Assembly: GCF_027172205.1 (NCBI RefSeq)
Contig: NC_070614.1
Span: forward strand, 31,000,501-31,064,500
DNA: 64,000 nucleotides
Direction of reading: 5' to 3'
Source: Podarcis raffonei
Taxonomy: Eukaryota > Chordata > Lepidosauria > Squamata > Lacertidae
Shown: one piece after another, positions 1-10,892 of the stretch
Layout: each line of letters begins with the position of its first letter
Numbering within the stretch: position 1 is the stretch's first letter
Made by a program: the position numbers and the translations under genes
The notes under the pieces: generated by a model
Database searches by the model: none
The model's input: only the letters and a program-made list of their open reading frames with translations
Told to the model about the DNA's origin: nothing

Positions 1-1736
1 TTAAGGGTCAGAGGAGTTCCAGAGTTGGAAACTGGCAGTTTGGCAGACTTCATCACCAAAGAATTTCAAGATTATTGGAATTTGGAAGAGGAGGAATTTA
101 GAATTGTGACAGCCTTTAGACTTGGAAGAGGAGGAGAGAAAGAAAAGACTAGAATAAGAGATTGCCTGATTACACTACAATCTAAAGAGGAGAGAGATAA
201 AATTCTGAGTTGCCATTACGAAAAGTCTTTGGAAATTGTACAATCAAGAGTGGAAATCTTCAAGGATATACCGAAACACCTTTTGGAGCTAAGAGGGGAC
301 TACTACGATCTAGTAGGCCTCTTGAGAAAGAACAAAATTAACTTCAGGTGAGAATTCCCCAAAGGCCTATCTTTTACATACAGAGGAAGGAAGACCAAAA
401 TAAAATCAGTGGGAGGGGGGCCCACCAGGGGGCGCATTGGAAGATGGCCGACAATAACATCTCTCTGACCCACATGAGGTAGTTTAGGGGCTGCTATGGG
501 AAGTAGGCAGCCTTCCCCCCCCCCCAGGATGTGGTGGGGTGCTGCCTGGCCAGCGGTGTTCACAATGCACCCCCTGATCTGAGAGATGGGGGTGCAGAAC
601 ACTTGGCACAAGCCCTCGGTGAGGTCAGCTCTTCCTGACGCCGATTCCGATTAGCGCATGCTGGTTGCTTCAGCCCGGAATTATAATTGGAAACAGATGA
701 TTGGAAATGAAGCTGAAGCACATATATCAAGCAAAGCTCGACAGATAAGGCTGCTGAATAATGGATCTCTGCGACTGAAAGCGATGGATGGATAAGTAAA
801 TCTTTTGATATGTCATCACCAAGAGACTGTATGTTTGGAACGAAGGGGGGTGGAGGAAAAACTTTTTTTTTCTTTATATGATGTGACAAAAATAACCCTC
901 CACTCCAGAAAGAAACAAGATCGTTGCGTCTTTTTTAAGAAGCATAAGCAGAAGTTTAAGACTGTGTGGGAGGTGGAAAATAAGATCGGTGGACGCTGAG
1001 GAATTTTTATGACGCAGTAAAAAAATGGCGTCTCGCCATGACAGGCTGCCGGAGAAAAGAAAAGAGAGATGGGGGAGGAGAATCAGGAATGCTGGAAAGA
1101 GAAGGAGTACGAAACTGAAGTTTGATCTGACAGAGTCCCTTGATCTATTTGATTTATTCGGCTAGCCTGGAAAAATAAAAGACAATGAAGATTAATTTTG
1201 TTTACGGAGGTGTTGAACACGGCTGTCCTGGACTAATCCCACACAGAGAAACCAGTTTTCAGTCTGCTTATGAGAATCATCAGAGATCGCAAAGAAAGGA
1301 ATGTACGACAACAACAAGATGAAGAAAATATATAAAGAACTATCTGGACTGAACTGGATAGGACTGATTAATTAATGCAGTAAAATAAGTGAAGTCTGGA
1401 CTTAGCCGGAATTTTGGACTCGTGTGGAGCTTGATATATGGGTACCCCCCAAAAAAATTAAAATTTGGCTGTATAATTTGGAACTAATGTGATTTGAACA
1501 ATATGATGTGATTGGCCTGTTAATAAAAATTATTTAAAAAAACAAACAAAATAAAATCAGTGGAAGATAAAAATAAATTTTTGGAGAAATACGAAGAAGA
1601 CTTACATAAAGAGACAGGACAACAGCCGAGTGCATCAGCATTGGACGTACTGAACTTATCTTTTGGACTGAACAACAGAGTGAAACCAACAGAGGAAGAA
1701 CAACCCCAGGGCGCAGTTGGAGGAAAAGCAGAATAA
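1..1736 (+). pseudogene. L1 ORF1 protein, C-terminal part, interrupted
   Basis: The C-terminal RNA-binding part of an L1 ORF1p-like protein. The frame is open from base 1, with the motif RVRGVPE at the left edge. A TGA at 349-351 replaces an expected tryptophan codon. The frame continues to the insertion at 413-1546 and resumes after it, ending at TAA 1734-1736 in a glutamate- and glutamine-rich tail. ORF1p is the trimeric RNA chaperone that packages L1 RNA in cis. The N-terminal coiled coil is outside the window. The 3' end sits 7 nt before the ORF2 ATG at 1744, the tight ORF1-ORF2 spacing usual for L1. Confidence 0.85.
413..1546 (+). mobile_element. Non-autonomous L1-like retroposon (1.13 kb) inside L1 ORF1
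   Basis: Inserted DNA flanked by a perfect 17-bp repeat, caaaataaaatcagtgg, at 396-412 and 1547-1563. The host L1 ORF1 frame reads straight across if the insert and one repeat are removed, so this is a target-site duplication. The insert starts G-rich and resembles an L1 5' UTR (gaagatggc motif near 441-450). It has no long ORF and ends in ttaataaaaattatttaaa, an L1-type 3' end with an A-rich tail. I read it as a non-autonomous element moved by L1 machinery, or an internally deleted L1. I cannot name the family. Confidence 0.8.
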
Positions 1737-1743
1737 GTACACC

Positions 1744-4700
1744 ATGTCACTACAAATATTAAGTTGGAACATTAATGGTTGTAATGTACCCGAAAGGAGA
1801 TGAAATTTTTTTCACATATTACAAAAGGAACAATTGGATGTGATCTGCTTACAAGAAACGCATGTGACTAGAATACACAGGAAACTCCTCAGTAATAAAA
1901 AATTGGGACAGGAATTTATTTCATCAGACAAAGTCAAAAAAAGAGGAGTAGTAATCTACGCAAAGGAAAATTTATCACCGAAATTTAAATTTAAGGATGA
2001 ACATGGAAGAATCGTGGCAATAGAAATCCAATCACAGGGAGAGAGAATTTTAATTGCATTTATGCACCAAATGACGGAAAATCGGAGTTCTTTAAAAAGC
2101 TACATGAGACTTTGTTGGATTATTTGGATTATAACTTGATTTTGATGGGGGATATGAATGGAGTAGTTTCCACCAACATGGATAAAGCTCAGAAACAGGT
2201 AGTCACCAAGGATGGTAGATTACCAAAAACCTTTTTTGATATGACGGACACCTTGGACTTAACTGACACTTGGAGATTAAAGAACCCTCTGGAAAAAGAG
2301 GGAACATTCTTCTCTGAGGCTAAAATGACATGGACAAGGATTGATCAAATATGGGCAACCAGAGGACTGGCTCCGAAAATTATGAAAGTGGAAATCTGTC
2401 CTAAAACTTGCTCTGCCATAATGCTGTTAAGATGGAATTGAAATTGATGCCAATTGGATCCTTCAGATGGAGGATGAATGACTCTTTATTTAGAAATGAA
2501 GACATGATTAAGAAGGCCCCAAAAACCCTGAGAGACTATTTTGAGATCAATTTGAACACAACGGTCGAGAAAAGAGTAATATGGGACACAAGTAAAGCTG
2601 TTATGAGAGGATTTTTGATACAACAGAATGCAATCAGGAAAAGACTACAGAATGAGAAAAAAGATAAAATTTTGGAAAAGATAAAAGAAGGAGAAAAGAA
2701 ATTGAGAGTGAATCCAAAATCACAGGAGATTTTGAAAGAGATAAAGCTATACCAAGTACAGTACATGAAACTGATGAATCAGGAAATAGAATGGAAAATT
2801 AAACAAATGAGACAAAAAACTTTTGAGTCGGCAAATAAATGCAGGAAATTGCTGGCCTGGCAATTGAAAAAAGACAAAAATTGAATACCATTACAAATTT
2901 GGAAGTGGAAGGAAAGAACATACAGAATCCAGGAGAGATAAGAAAGTGCTTCCAGAGGTATTTTAAACAGTTATATACATAGGAGCCGCAGAAAGAAATA
3001 GACATTGATTGCTTCTTGAAATTAAATGGTTTACCAACAATTTCACAAGAAAATAAATTAATGTTGAACTATAAAATAACGGATCAGGAAGTGGAATCAG
3101 CCATTCAGAATATGCAATTGGGTAAATCACCAGGTCCAGATGGTTTGTCTGCGAAGTACTACAAATCACTGAAGGAGTGGATAATACAACCATTAAAGGA
3201 CGTTTGTAATGAAATACTGGATGGGAAAAGGCACCTGAGTCGTGGAAGGAAGCCTATATTACACTTATACCGAAAATAGAATCTGAAAAGACACAGCTTA
3301 AGAACTACCGCCCCATATCCCTACTCAATGTGGATTACAAAATATTTGCAGACATTTTGGCCAAAAGACTGAAAAAAGTATTAGCAGAAGGAATTCATAA
3401 AGATCAAGCGGGCTTTCTCCTGGGCAGACATCTGTCTGATAATACAAGGAACATAATAAATATTTTGGAGAAACTACAAGAGGACATTAATACTAAAGCT
3501 GTTCTTATATTTGTGGACGCGGAAAAAGCCTTTGACAACATTTCTTGTAGTTTTATGAAGAAAAATCTACAAGGGATGGGGGTTGGTCAGGGGTTTGAGA
3601 ATGGTATAGGTACAATCTACTCAGAGCAAAAGGCCAAGCTAATTGTGAACAATGTAGTAACAGAAGAATTTAAAATTGAGAAAGGTACACGACAAGGTTG
3701 CCCAATTTCCCCATTGCTTTTAATATCTGTTTTGGAGGTTTTGCTAAATATAATTAGAAGGGACCAATTGGTTAAAGGTATTCAGGTAGGAGCAAAACAG
3801 TATAAGTTGAAAGCATATGCAGATGACTTGGTATTGACACTGCAGGAACCAGAGTCCAGTACAAAAAGAGTACTGGAATTAATTCAAGATTTTGGAACAG
3901 TAAAGGTAAAGGTACCCCTGCCCGTACGGGCCAGTCTTGACAGACTCTGGGGTTGTGCACCCATCTCACTCAAGAGGCCGGGGGCCAGCGCTGTCCGGAG
4001 ACACTTCCGGGTCACGTGGCCAGCGTGACAAAGCTGCATCTGGTGAGCCAGCGCAGCACACGGAAACGCTGTTTACCTTCCCGCCAGTAAGCGGTCCCTA
4101 TTTATCTACTTGCACCCGGGGGTGCTTTCGAACTGCTAGGTTGGCAGGCGGTGGGACCGAGCAGCGGGAGCGCACCCCACCACGGGGATTCGAACCACCG
4201 ACCTTTCGATCGGCAAGCCCTAGGCGCTGAGGCTTTTACCCACAGCGCCACCCGCGTAGCCGGTTTTAAATTGAACAAAATGAAAACTAAGGTGTTAGAG
4301 AAAAACCTAACAGATGGTGAGAAAGAGAAGTTTCAGAAAGAGACAGGATTAACATTGGTTAAGAAAGTGAAATATTTAGGGGTGAATTTGACAGCCAAAA
4401 ATGTTAACTTATTTAAAGACAATTATGAAAAATGTTGGTCAGAGGTGAAAAGGGATCTAGAGATATGGTCAAATCTGAAATTATCATTGCTGGGCCGAAT
4501 TGCTGTTATAAAGATGAATGTATTGCCTAGAATGTTATTTTTGTTTCAAGCATTGCAGATCATAGACAAGATGGAGTGTTTCAAGAAGTGGCAGACAGAT
4601 GTTTCAAGATTTGTCTGGCAGGGCAAGAAACCCCGAATAAAATTCAAGATTTTAACTGATGCTAAAGAAAGGGGTGGTTTTGCCCTGCCGGACTTTAAAT

Positions 4701-5823
4701 TGTATTATGAATCAGCTGCGTTTTGCTGGCTGAGGGAATGGCTACTTCTTGAAAATACTGATGTTTTGGATTTGGAAGGCTTTAATAATGTATTCGGATG
4801 GCATGCATATCTGTGGTATGATAAGGTCAAAGTACATAGAGCATTTAAGAATCATATTGTTAGAAAATCCCTTTTCAACGTTTGGATAAGATATAAGGAT
4901 TTATTGGAAAATAAGACCCCAAGGTGGCTGTCTCCAATGGAATCGAAAGCTCTGAAAAAACTCAATATGGAGGCCAATTGGCCGAAGTATTGGGGAATTT
5001 TGGAACAGGTAGGAGACAAGTTGAAACTACAGAGTTTTGAAAAGTTAAAGAACAAGGTGCGTGACTGGCTCCATTATTATCAAATAATGGAGGTTTACAA
5101 TTTGGATAAAAAAATTGGTTTTCAGATGGAAAAATCAAAATTGGAAACAGTTACTAGATTCCAAAAGTAAAAATCTGTCAAAAATGTATAACTTGCTGCT
5201 GAAATGGAATACCCAGGATGAGACGGTGAAATCAGCTATGATTAAGTGGGCACAGGATGTTGGACATAATATTATGGCGGCTGACTGGGAACAGTTATGG
5301 ACCACCGGTATTAAATTTACGGCATGTAATGCCCTAAGAGAGAACATAATGAAAATGGTTTACAGGTGGTACATGACACCAGTCAAGCTAGCAAAAATTT
5401 ACCACTTGTCTGATAATAAATGCTGGAAATGTAAAGAGACCGAAGGTACATTTTTTCACCTTTGGTGGACATGCCCAAAGATGCCTTCTGGGAAATGATC
5501 TATAATGAAATTAAAAAGGTATTTAAGTATACCTTCTTGAAGAAACCAGAGGCCTTCCTCCTGGGCATGGTCGGCCAACTGGTGCCAAAGAAGGATAGAA
5601 CTTTTCTTATGTATGCTACAACAGCAGCAAGAATACTCATTGCAAAATACTGGAAGACACAAGATCTACCCACCTGGGAATAATGGCAGATGAAAATGAT
5701 GGACTATATGGAAATGGCGGAAATGACCAGCAGAATTCGAGACCAGGGAGAAGAGATGGTGGAAGAAGATTGGAAGAAATTTAAAGACTATTTACAGAAA
5801 TATAGTAAAATTAAAGAAGTTTA
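1744..5823 (+). pseudogene. L1 ORF2: endonuclease and reverse transcriptase, broken
   Basis: ATG at 1744 opens an L1 ORF2-like protein (LSWNINGCN motif). Domains in order: APE-type endonuclease (ICLQETH at about 1843-1863; MGDMNG near 2146), a linker, then reverse transcriptase (GKSPGPDG near 3121; NYRPISLLN region near 3300; YADDLVL at about 3818-3838), and a C-terminal region with a CCHC cysteine motif (CWKCKETEG near 5421). A SINE splits the palm-thumb region at 3902-4257. Frameshifts lie near 2060, 2415, 2870, 3225, 5150 and 5480, and there are in-frame stops near 1801 and 2980. The reading ends about 5823. The enzyme would nick DNA and copy L1 RNA at the nick; this copy cannot. Confidence 0.92.
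3902..4257 (-). mobile_element. Sauria SINE (tRNA-derived) within L1 ORF2
   Basis: Reading the minus strand, a tRNA-like head begins near 4257 with a box-B-like ggttcgaatcc at about 4183-4193. The body holds aagtagataaatagg near 4100-4115. The tail ends in repeated tacctttac at 3902-3915, the 3' end Sauria SINEs share with BovB LINEs. The L1 frame continues on both sides (GTV then AGFKLN), which marks the borders to within a few bases. At most 2-3 bases of target duplication are visible, which is unusually short. Confidence 0.9.
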
Positions 5824-6432
5824 GAAAGAGACTGGAATTAAACAATCTGACTTTTGCATAAGCTTTTTTTAAGATTATATGTTATATAATATTGAGGGAA
5901 AGCAGGCAAAGTTAAATTATAAGGATTTGCTGAAATAACAAATTGAAGTAGAATACAAAAAGGGAGGTGTGAGGAAGTCAAAGAAACAAGCTAATGAAGG
6001 GATATTATAGAAGGTTTAACTTTGTGGTTTTTTTGTTGTTTTTAAAGTGTTTGATTGTTTATTTTTTGTATTTGTGTTGTTTTTGTTGTTATTGTTATTG
6101 TTAGTGTTTATTGTCAAAACTTCAATAAATATTAATTTTTTTTTTAAAAAAAAGATGTGCTAGATGTATGCCTTCAACATCCTGGGGATGACAGAATGTT
6201 GCCTCCTGGCAGCTATGGCAGATGACCGCTATGTTGCCATATGCCACCCATTGCACTACACAGTAATCATGAATCACCAAGTCTGTACAAAGTTGGCAGC
6301 TGCAGCATGGATTATTTCCTTCTGGGTACAAGTTGCTCAGACAGCATTGATTTTCAGCTTACCCTTCTGTGGTTCTCAACACATCCAGCACTTCTTTTGT
6401 GATATCCTACCAGTGGTGAAAATGGCATGCAC

Positions 6433-6690
6433 TTTTGTTGTTTAGTCGTTTAGTCGTGTCCGACACTTCGTGACCCCATGGACCAGAGCACGCCAGGCAC
6501 CTCTGTCCTCCACTACCTCCCGCAGTTTGGTCAGACTCATGTTTGTGGCTTCGAGAACACTATCCAACCATCTCATCCTCTGTCGCCCCCTTCTCCTTGT
6601 GCCCTCCATCTTTCCCAGCATCAGTGTCTTCTCCAGGGAGTCTTCTCTTCTCATGAGGTGGCCAAAGTACTGGAGCCTCAGCTTCACGAT
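6433..6690 (-). mobile_element. BovB (RTE) LINE 3' end, 5'-truncated
   Basis: Minus-strand translation of 6687-6442 gives the C-terminus of a BovB/RTE reverse transcriptase ORF (LQYFGHLMRREDSLEKTLML, then GRQRMRWLD and AWRALVHGVTK). The frame is open to its natural stop just before the short 3' tail. The insertion is bounded by a 12-bp target duplication, aatggcatgcac, at 6421-6432 and 6749-6760. Between the BovB 5' truncation (6690) and the right duplication lie 59 bases copied from the flank in inverted order (separate entry). It landed inside an OR pseudogene. Confidence 0.93.
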
Positions 6691-6826
6691 AGGAATGGAC
6701 TCTTGATGAAAGAAATGGTCACTGCCATGACTGCAATCTCATTTTTGTAATGGCATGCACAGCTACCTACAAAAATGAGATTGCAGTCATGGCAGTGACC
6801 ATTTCTTTCATCAAGAGTCCATTCCT
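6691..6826. repeat. Perfect 59-bp inverted repeat made by BovB insertion
   Basis: Bases 6691-6749 are the exact reverse complement of 6768-6826, separated by 18 bases. The right arm is native OR sequence, found in the same order in the OR copies at 11077 and 18716. The left arm is therefore the extra copy, fused directly to the 5' truncation of the BovB fragment. This fits template switching of the reverse transcriptase from BovB RNA onto target DNA during insertion. The perfect match implies a young event or later correction. Confidence 0.92.
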
Positions 6827-7142
6827 ACTGATTATCTTCTCCTAAGTCTGTATAATTTCAACCAGCCTTAACCTTCCTCCTGCTGAGCAAAGGCGGTAAG
6901 CCTTCTCCACTTGCTCCTCACACCTCACGAAGGTAACATTATTCCTTGGGTCAGGCCTCTTCACCTACTTAATGCCCAAGTCCAGCTACACTTCACGGAG
7001 TGACCAAATGAGTGCTCTTATGTACACAGTTGTCACTCCAGTTTTAAATCCCATAATATATACCTTAAGAAATAAAGAATTGAAAAAACCATATAAGAAA
7101 ACAATTGCAAGGGTCTTCTCTCCACAAAACCCAACTAGCTGA

Positions 7143-9014
7143 ATATCTGAAGAATGGAGTACAGAAAAAAGATGAAAAGTAAGCACCAAAGACGTAACTA
7201 CTGATTAAGGGGATGTAAATATTTGATTCAAATGTGGCTCGTGGCTGCATTATTGCAGGAAGCCAACCAGATCCCAATCCAATGCAACCTGGACTTTCTG
7301 TATATCAGTGATCATTTGGGAGGGATTCTTGCTTTTAACAATAAATCTACATGTGCTTTGATTATTTCTTTTTGTAGACTGTTTGTTGTACAGGAACCTG
7401 CTTTTTACATGTGTCTTACATGATTATTCAACAGCTGAGTGTGAAGCACACTCAGTAACAATGGTTTTTCTGATTTATTGCTGTCATACAGTTGACATCT
7501 TTTCTCAATAAATATTAGTTATCCATTTATTCACAGGCCCAATTCTGACACACACAAAGTGTGTGCATGACCCCGTTTGAGATTTTACTAAAATTCTCCC
7601 CTGTGGGGAGTATTTCCCACACACACATTAGGTGCCACCCAAGGCCCTAATGCCAATGCAGCCCCTAACACCCTCCTTCAGTGATGAGCTTTTGGCACTG
7701 AAAACTATCTTTGTTTCAGCAAGTGTCATTTTGTGGCTACAAATGTGGGTGAGCTCCAGCAACCAGTGCTCCTCCCACAGCCAGGCTGGAGCCAGGAGTC
7801 CACCCCGAATAACTACAGCCATGCTGAACCGCAACTTCCCACTCCCTTCGAAGTTGGTCTTCATTTGCCTTAGATAATTATCCAGACTGATGAAGGACTG
7901 TGTATAACTCAAGTCCTTGTATAGTGTTTTGGATGCAGCTGTTGGTATGCATACAATGCACTGCACGACCGACTCCATTCATGTTAATCTAACCAAACAT
8001 GACTACCTAGTCTTTTTTATTGTTGTAGAAAAAACCTGAAAGAAGTTTTGAGTCCAGCCCCTTTTGCCCACAGGAAATTGGATGGGTGAAATTTAGATTG
8101 CATTGAAAAGCTGTATTTCCAATTCCTATAACAATGTGAGGTTTCTGGAAGTAATTGTAATTTTTTGCATAACCCAAGGATTAAATGTATATATTTTTAG
8201 TTAGCCATTCTTGCCCCCATAGATTAGTTAGCAGAAAATTCCCAAACGTATTCCTTCGAAATTGAGTTGCATCAAGAATGAGATCACATATATGAAAATA
8301 TCTTTGTTTGGTGCATCATTGTGCACTGCCCTGACGCACGAAACAGCAGTTACTTCTTTTGCAAAGTAAGATTTTATGGGACTAAGGTATGATTGTTACA
8401 TCTAAGTCAAAGAACTTTTGATCACGATTGACTGTGTTTTAATTCTGGTATATTTGTCTGTAATGCTTTTATAGCTAGATACTGTTAGGAGAATCTCAAC
8501 TGTGAGATATTCTGTCATCTATCTATCTATCCGTCTGTCTATCTATCATCTATCTCTATCATGTATCTATCTTCATTTTTATATTACAACCAAGAAAATT
8601 CCAGCCATGAAAGAAATGAAGAAATAAAGGAATATAAACGATTCAAATCAAACTAGTGTGTGTTTTCCAGTGTTTTACCTTACTCTACCTACAAAGCCAC
8701 AGATCACAGTGAAGAAAAGGTACAGTGCTCATAGCATTCAAGCAATGGGACTTCAATTTCATTTTATGATCACATGCCCCCCCTCGCCCCTTTATCTTAC
8801 TTCCATTGTCACAGATAGTAATCCTATTGGGAAGAGAGCTATTGCATTATTATCCTCTTTGAAGGCTTCCCGTAGGCTTCTGTTTTGCCACAGTGAAATT
8901 AGTATTATGCACTAGATGGGCCTTTTGCATGCTCCAGCTAACTCTACTATAATTACCAGATTTGATTAATGATCTGTATATATCTTTTCCTTTTCCATAC
9001 AGGTTAAGCATTCT
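7143..9014. other. Intergenic DNA, unit 1 of OR array
   Basis: No gene seen. This stretch aligns by eye with 11714-15502 and 19364-22876 and holds the 5' flank of the OR at 9015. It lacks the 0.8 kb Ngaro-type unit seen in unit 2 and about 1 kb present in units 2 and 3 (deletion near 8785). A tetranucleotide microsatellite lies at 8516-8573. A pyrimidine-rich splice acceptor ends in AG at 9001-9002, 12 nt before the OR start codon, so a non-coding 5' exon should lie further upstream. Confidence 0.7.
8516..8573. repeat. (ATCT)n-type microsatellite, unit 1
   Basis: Imperfect tetranucleotide run with ATCT/GTCT variants. The same locus carries a CT-dominated run in unit 2 (13932-14028) and a longer ATCT run in unit 3 (20741-20827). 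Confidence 0.9.
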
Positions 9015-9971
9015 ATGGAACAACTAGGTGAGAATGAGACCAGTCTGAATGAGTTCATTCTGGAGGGGTTTTCATATCTTGCCGAACTGCAAATCTTGCT
9101 GTTTTTTGTTTTTCTGGTGACATACATAATCACCTTGCTGGGAAACATGCTCATTATTCTGCTCATAAAACTCAACCCTTCTCTTCAGACTCCCATGTAC
9201 TTCTTTCTGGTAAACCTATCTTTCTTAGAAATGTGTTACACCACTAGTGTGGTGCCGCAGATGCTGGTACATTTGTTAACAGAGCATAAAAGCATATCCC
9301 TAGCAAGATGTGCAGCCCAGATGTATGCCTTTGCCATGCTGGGGCTGACAGAATGTTGCCTCTTGGCAGCTATGGCATATGACCGCTATGTTGCCATATG
9401 CCACCCATTGCACTACACAGAAATCATGAATCACCAAGTCTGTACACAGTTGGCAGCCGCAGCGTGGATTATTTGCTTCTTGGTACAAGTTGCTCAAACA
9501 GCATGGATCTTCAGCTTACCCTTCTGTGGTTCTAAACACATCCAGCACTTCTTTTGTGATATCCTACCAGTGATGAAAACGGCATGCACAGACACCTACA
9601 AAAATGAGATTCTTGTCATGGCAGTGTCTATTATTTTCATCATGAGTCCTTTCCTGCTCATCCTCCTCTCCTACATCCATATAATTTCAACCATCCTCAA
9701 ACTTCCTTCTGCTAAGGGAAGGAGAAAAGCCTTCTCTACTTGCTCCTCACACCTAATGGTGGTGACATTATTCTATGGGTCAGGCCTCTTCACCTACTTA
9801 ATGCCGAAGTCTAGCCATACTCCACAGAGTGACCAAATAATTTCTCTTATGTACACAGTTGTCAGTCCATTTTTGAACCCCATAATATATACCCTAAGAA
9901 ATAAAGAAGTGAAGGGAGCATTTAAGAAGACAGTTTCACGGTTGTTCTCTGTACAGAACCCAACAAGTTGA
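9015..9971 (+). CDS. Olfactory receptor, family-10-like, intact
   Basis: A 318-residue class II OR, a rhodopsin-type odorant GPCR expected in olfactory cilia with Golf. The ATG was chosen because it is the only one before the conserved N-terminus, and a splice acceptor AG lies 12 nt upstream (9001-9002). Visible signs: N-glycosylation site NET at 7-9; TM1 with GN at 43-44; PMYFFL at 60-65; Cys99 and EL2 cysteines 171, 181 and 191; MAYDRYVAICHPL at 120-132; SY at 219-220; KAFSTCSSHL at 238-247; NPIIYTLRN at 289-297. AATAAA at 10004-10009 is a candidate poly(A) signal. Residues about 143-166 match the type-A ORs rather than its sisters at 15503 and 22877, which suggests gene conversion. The family-10 assignment is by recognition of motifs only. 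Confidence 0.96.
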   Translation: MEQLGENETSLNEFILEGFSYLAELQILLFFVFLVTYIITLLGNMLIILLIKLNPSLQTPMYFFLVNLSFLEMCYTTSVVPQMLVHLLTEHKSISLARCAAQMYAFAMLGLTECCLLAAMAYDRYVAICHPLHYTEIMNHQVCTQLAAAAWIICFLVQVAQTAWIFSLPFCGSKHIQHFFCDILPVMKTACTDTYKNEILVMAVSIIFIMSPFLLILLSYIHIISTILKLPSAKGRRKAFSTCSSHLMVVTLFYGSGLFTYLMPKSSHTPQSDQIISLMYTVVSPFLNPIIYTLRNKEVKGAFKKTVSRLFSVQNPTS

Positions 9972-10627
9972 AAATATGAACCATGGAGTATGGCAACAAG
10001 AAAAATAAATAAAAACAGGACAAATAATTTTTGATTAAATGGCTGTAAGTATATTGTTAAGGTCTAATTTATAACAGTTATTACAGAAGTGAACCTGTTT
10101 CCAACCTAGCCACCTATATTGCCTGTACCGCAGCAATAATTTTGGAGTGACTCTTTGGTTTAACCATAAATCTGTACCTTCTTTGATGATTAGATTTCTT
10201 ATACTGTTTGCAATACCAGAACCTGTACAGCATGATTAGTTTACTCTACTAGTATACTGTATTTTTCTTCTTTAAAAAAACTCATACTCGGAGACTTACT
10301 GTATGGAATTTGAACCGGAAAAGGATTTAATTTAGAACAAGAATAATAAACAGAAATAATACAGGAGTTGGTAATCTTCAAAGAAACGGCAAACTATGCA
10401 CACACTGAACTCATCAGATCTCATAGGGTTTTCATAAGTTGGTTAGTGTACAGCTTTGACATTCTTCAGCTTCTTAGACTTATCACAGACATGGTACAGT
10501 TTAGGTTCCAATAACTGGGAATTCTGAAACAGGTCGGTACTTTATTTCAGGTGAGTTCTGAAAGAGTTGGGAAGGATAATCTGCCAGTTATCTTTCCCAA
10601 CCGTTAGAAATCTCTAGAAGTCTTAGT
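9972..10627. other. 3' flank of OR 9015
   Basis: AT-rich DNA with a candidate AATAAA at 10004. It aligns with 16460-17115 and 23834-24458 downstream of the sister ORs. No other feature seen. Confidence 0.6.
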
Positions 10628-10793
10628 GGCTAGGCTTGTGGGTGGTGCTGTGGTGTAAACCACTGAGCCTCCTGAGCTTGTCAATCGGAAGGTCTGTGGT
10701 TTAAACCTGCATAACAGGGTGAGCTCCTGTTGCTCTGTCCCAGCTTCTGCTAACCTAGCAGTGTGAGAGCATACCAGTGCAAGTAGATAAAGT
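10628..10793 (+). mobile_element. Sauria SINE, 3'-truncated by deletion
   Basis: tRNA-like head and aagtagataaa body motif of a Sauria SINE. It is the paralogue of the complete copies at 17116-17500 and 24459-24839, so the SINE predates the tandem duplication. Here it stops abruptly at about 10793 and joins the tail of a type-G OR pseudogene, so roughly 1 kb has been lost in unit 1. Confidence 0.88.
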
Positions 10794-10892
10794 AACATGT
10801 ACCCTAAGAAGAAGAAGTGAATAGAGCATTTGAGAATCAGTTATAAAAAATTTCTCTGCACATGATCCAACCAGCTGAACATTTGGCAACAG
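10794..10892 (+). pseudogene. Type-G OR pseudogene, 3' tail only
   Basis: About 100 bases matching the last TM7 and C-terminal codons of the type-G OR (ccctaagaagaagaag, then the tail ending in TGA at 10876-10878). The matching parts of the other units are at 18488-18578 and 25580-25670. The upstream part was removed by a deletion beginning in the SINE. It fuses at about 10892 to the type-A OR pseudogene of unit 2. Confidence 0.85.

Larger units (their letters stand above)
1..6150 (+). mobile_element. L1 LINE, 5' end beyond window, decayed
   Basis: A long L1-clade non-LTR retrotransposon. The window opens inside ORF1, ORF2 follows after a 7-nt gap, and a short 3' UTR ends in AATAAA-like and A/T-rich tail sequence near 6125-6153. 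The element has been hit by two later insertions: a 1.1 kb retroposon at 413-1546 and a Sauria SINE at 3902-4257. Both ORFs carry several stops and frameshifts, so it is dead. At the 3' end it runs directly into OR coding sequence at about 6152, so the L1 inserted into an OR gene or pseudogene whose 5' part should lie left of the window. The target-site duplication cannot be checked because the L1 start is outside the window. Confidence 0.93.
6152..7142 (+). pseudogene. Olfactory receptor pseudogene, type A, unit 1
   Basis: OR coding sequence from late TM3 onward (MYAFNILGMTECCLLAAM at 6164), then the DRY region as MADDRYVAICHPLHY and EL2 (FCGSQHIQHFFCDILP). It closes with NPTS and TGA at 7140-7142. 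The 5' part is missing because an L1 abuts it. A BovB insertion with an inverted flank copy splits it after the MACT codons at 6433-6748. Further in-frame stops occur in TM5 (tcctaa near 6839) and where an AAG/AAA lysine became TAA near 6897. It is the first of three type-A copies, followed about 1.9 kb downstream by an intact OR, as in the other units. Confidence 0.93.

Noticed and set aside
3937-4300. Open frames across the SINE in L1, one seeming to extend L1 ORF2 upstream
   Set aside because: They are translations of SINE sequence; the apparent start near 4151 lies in the SINE, not in L1.
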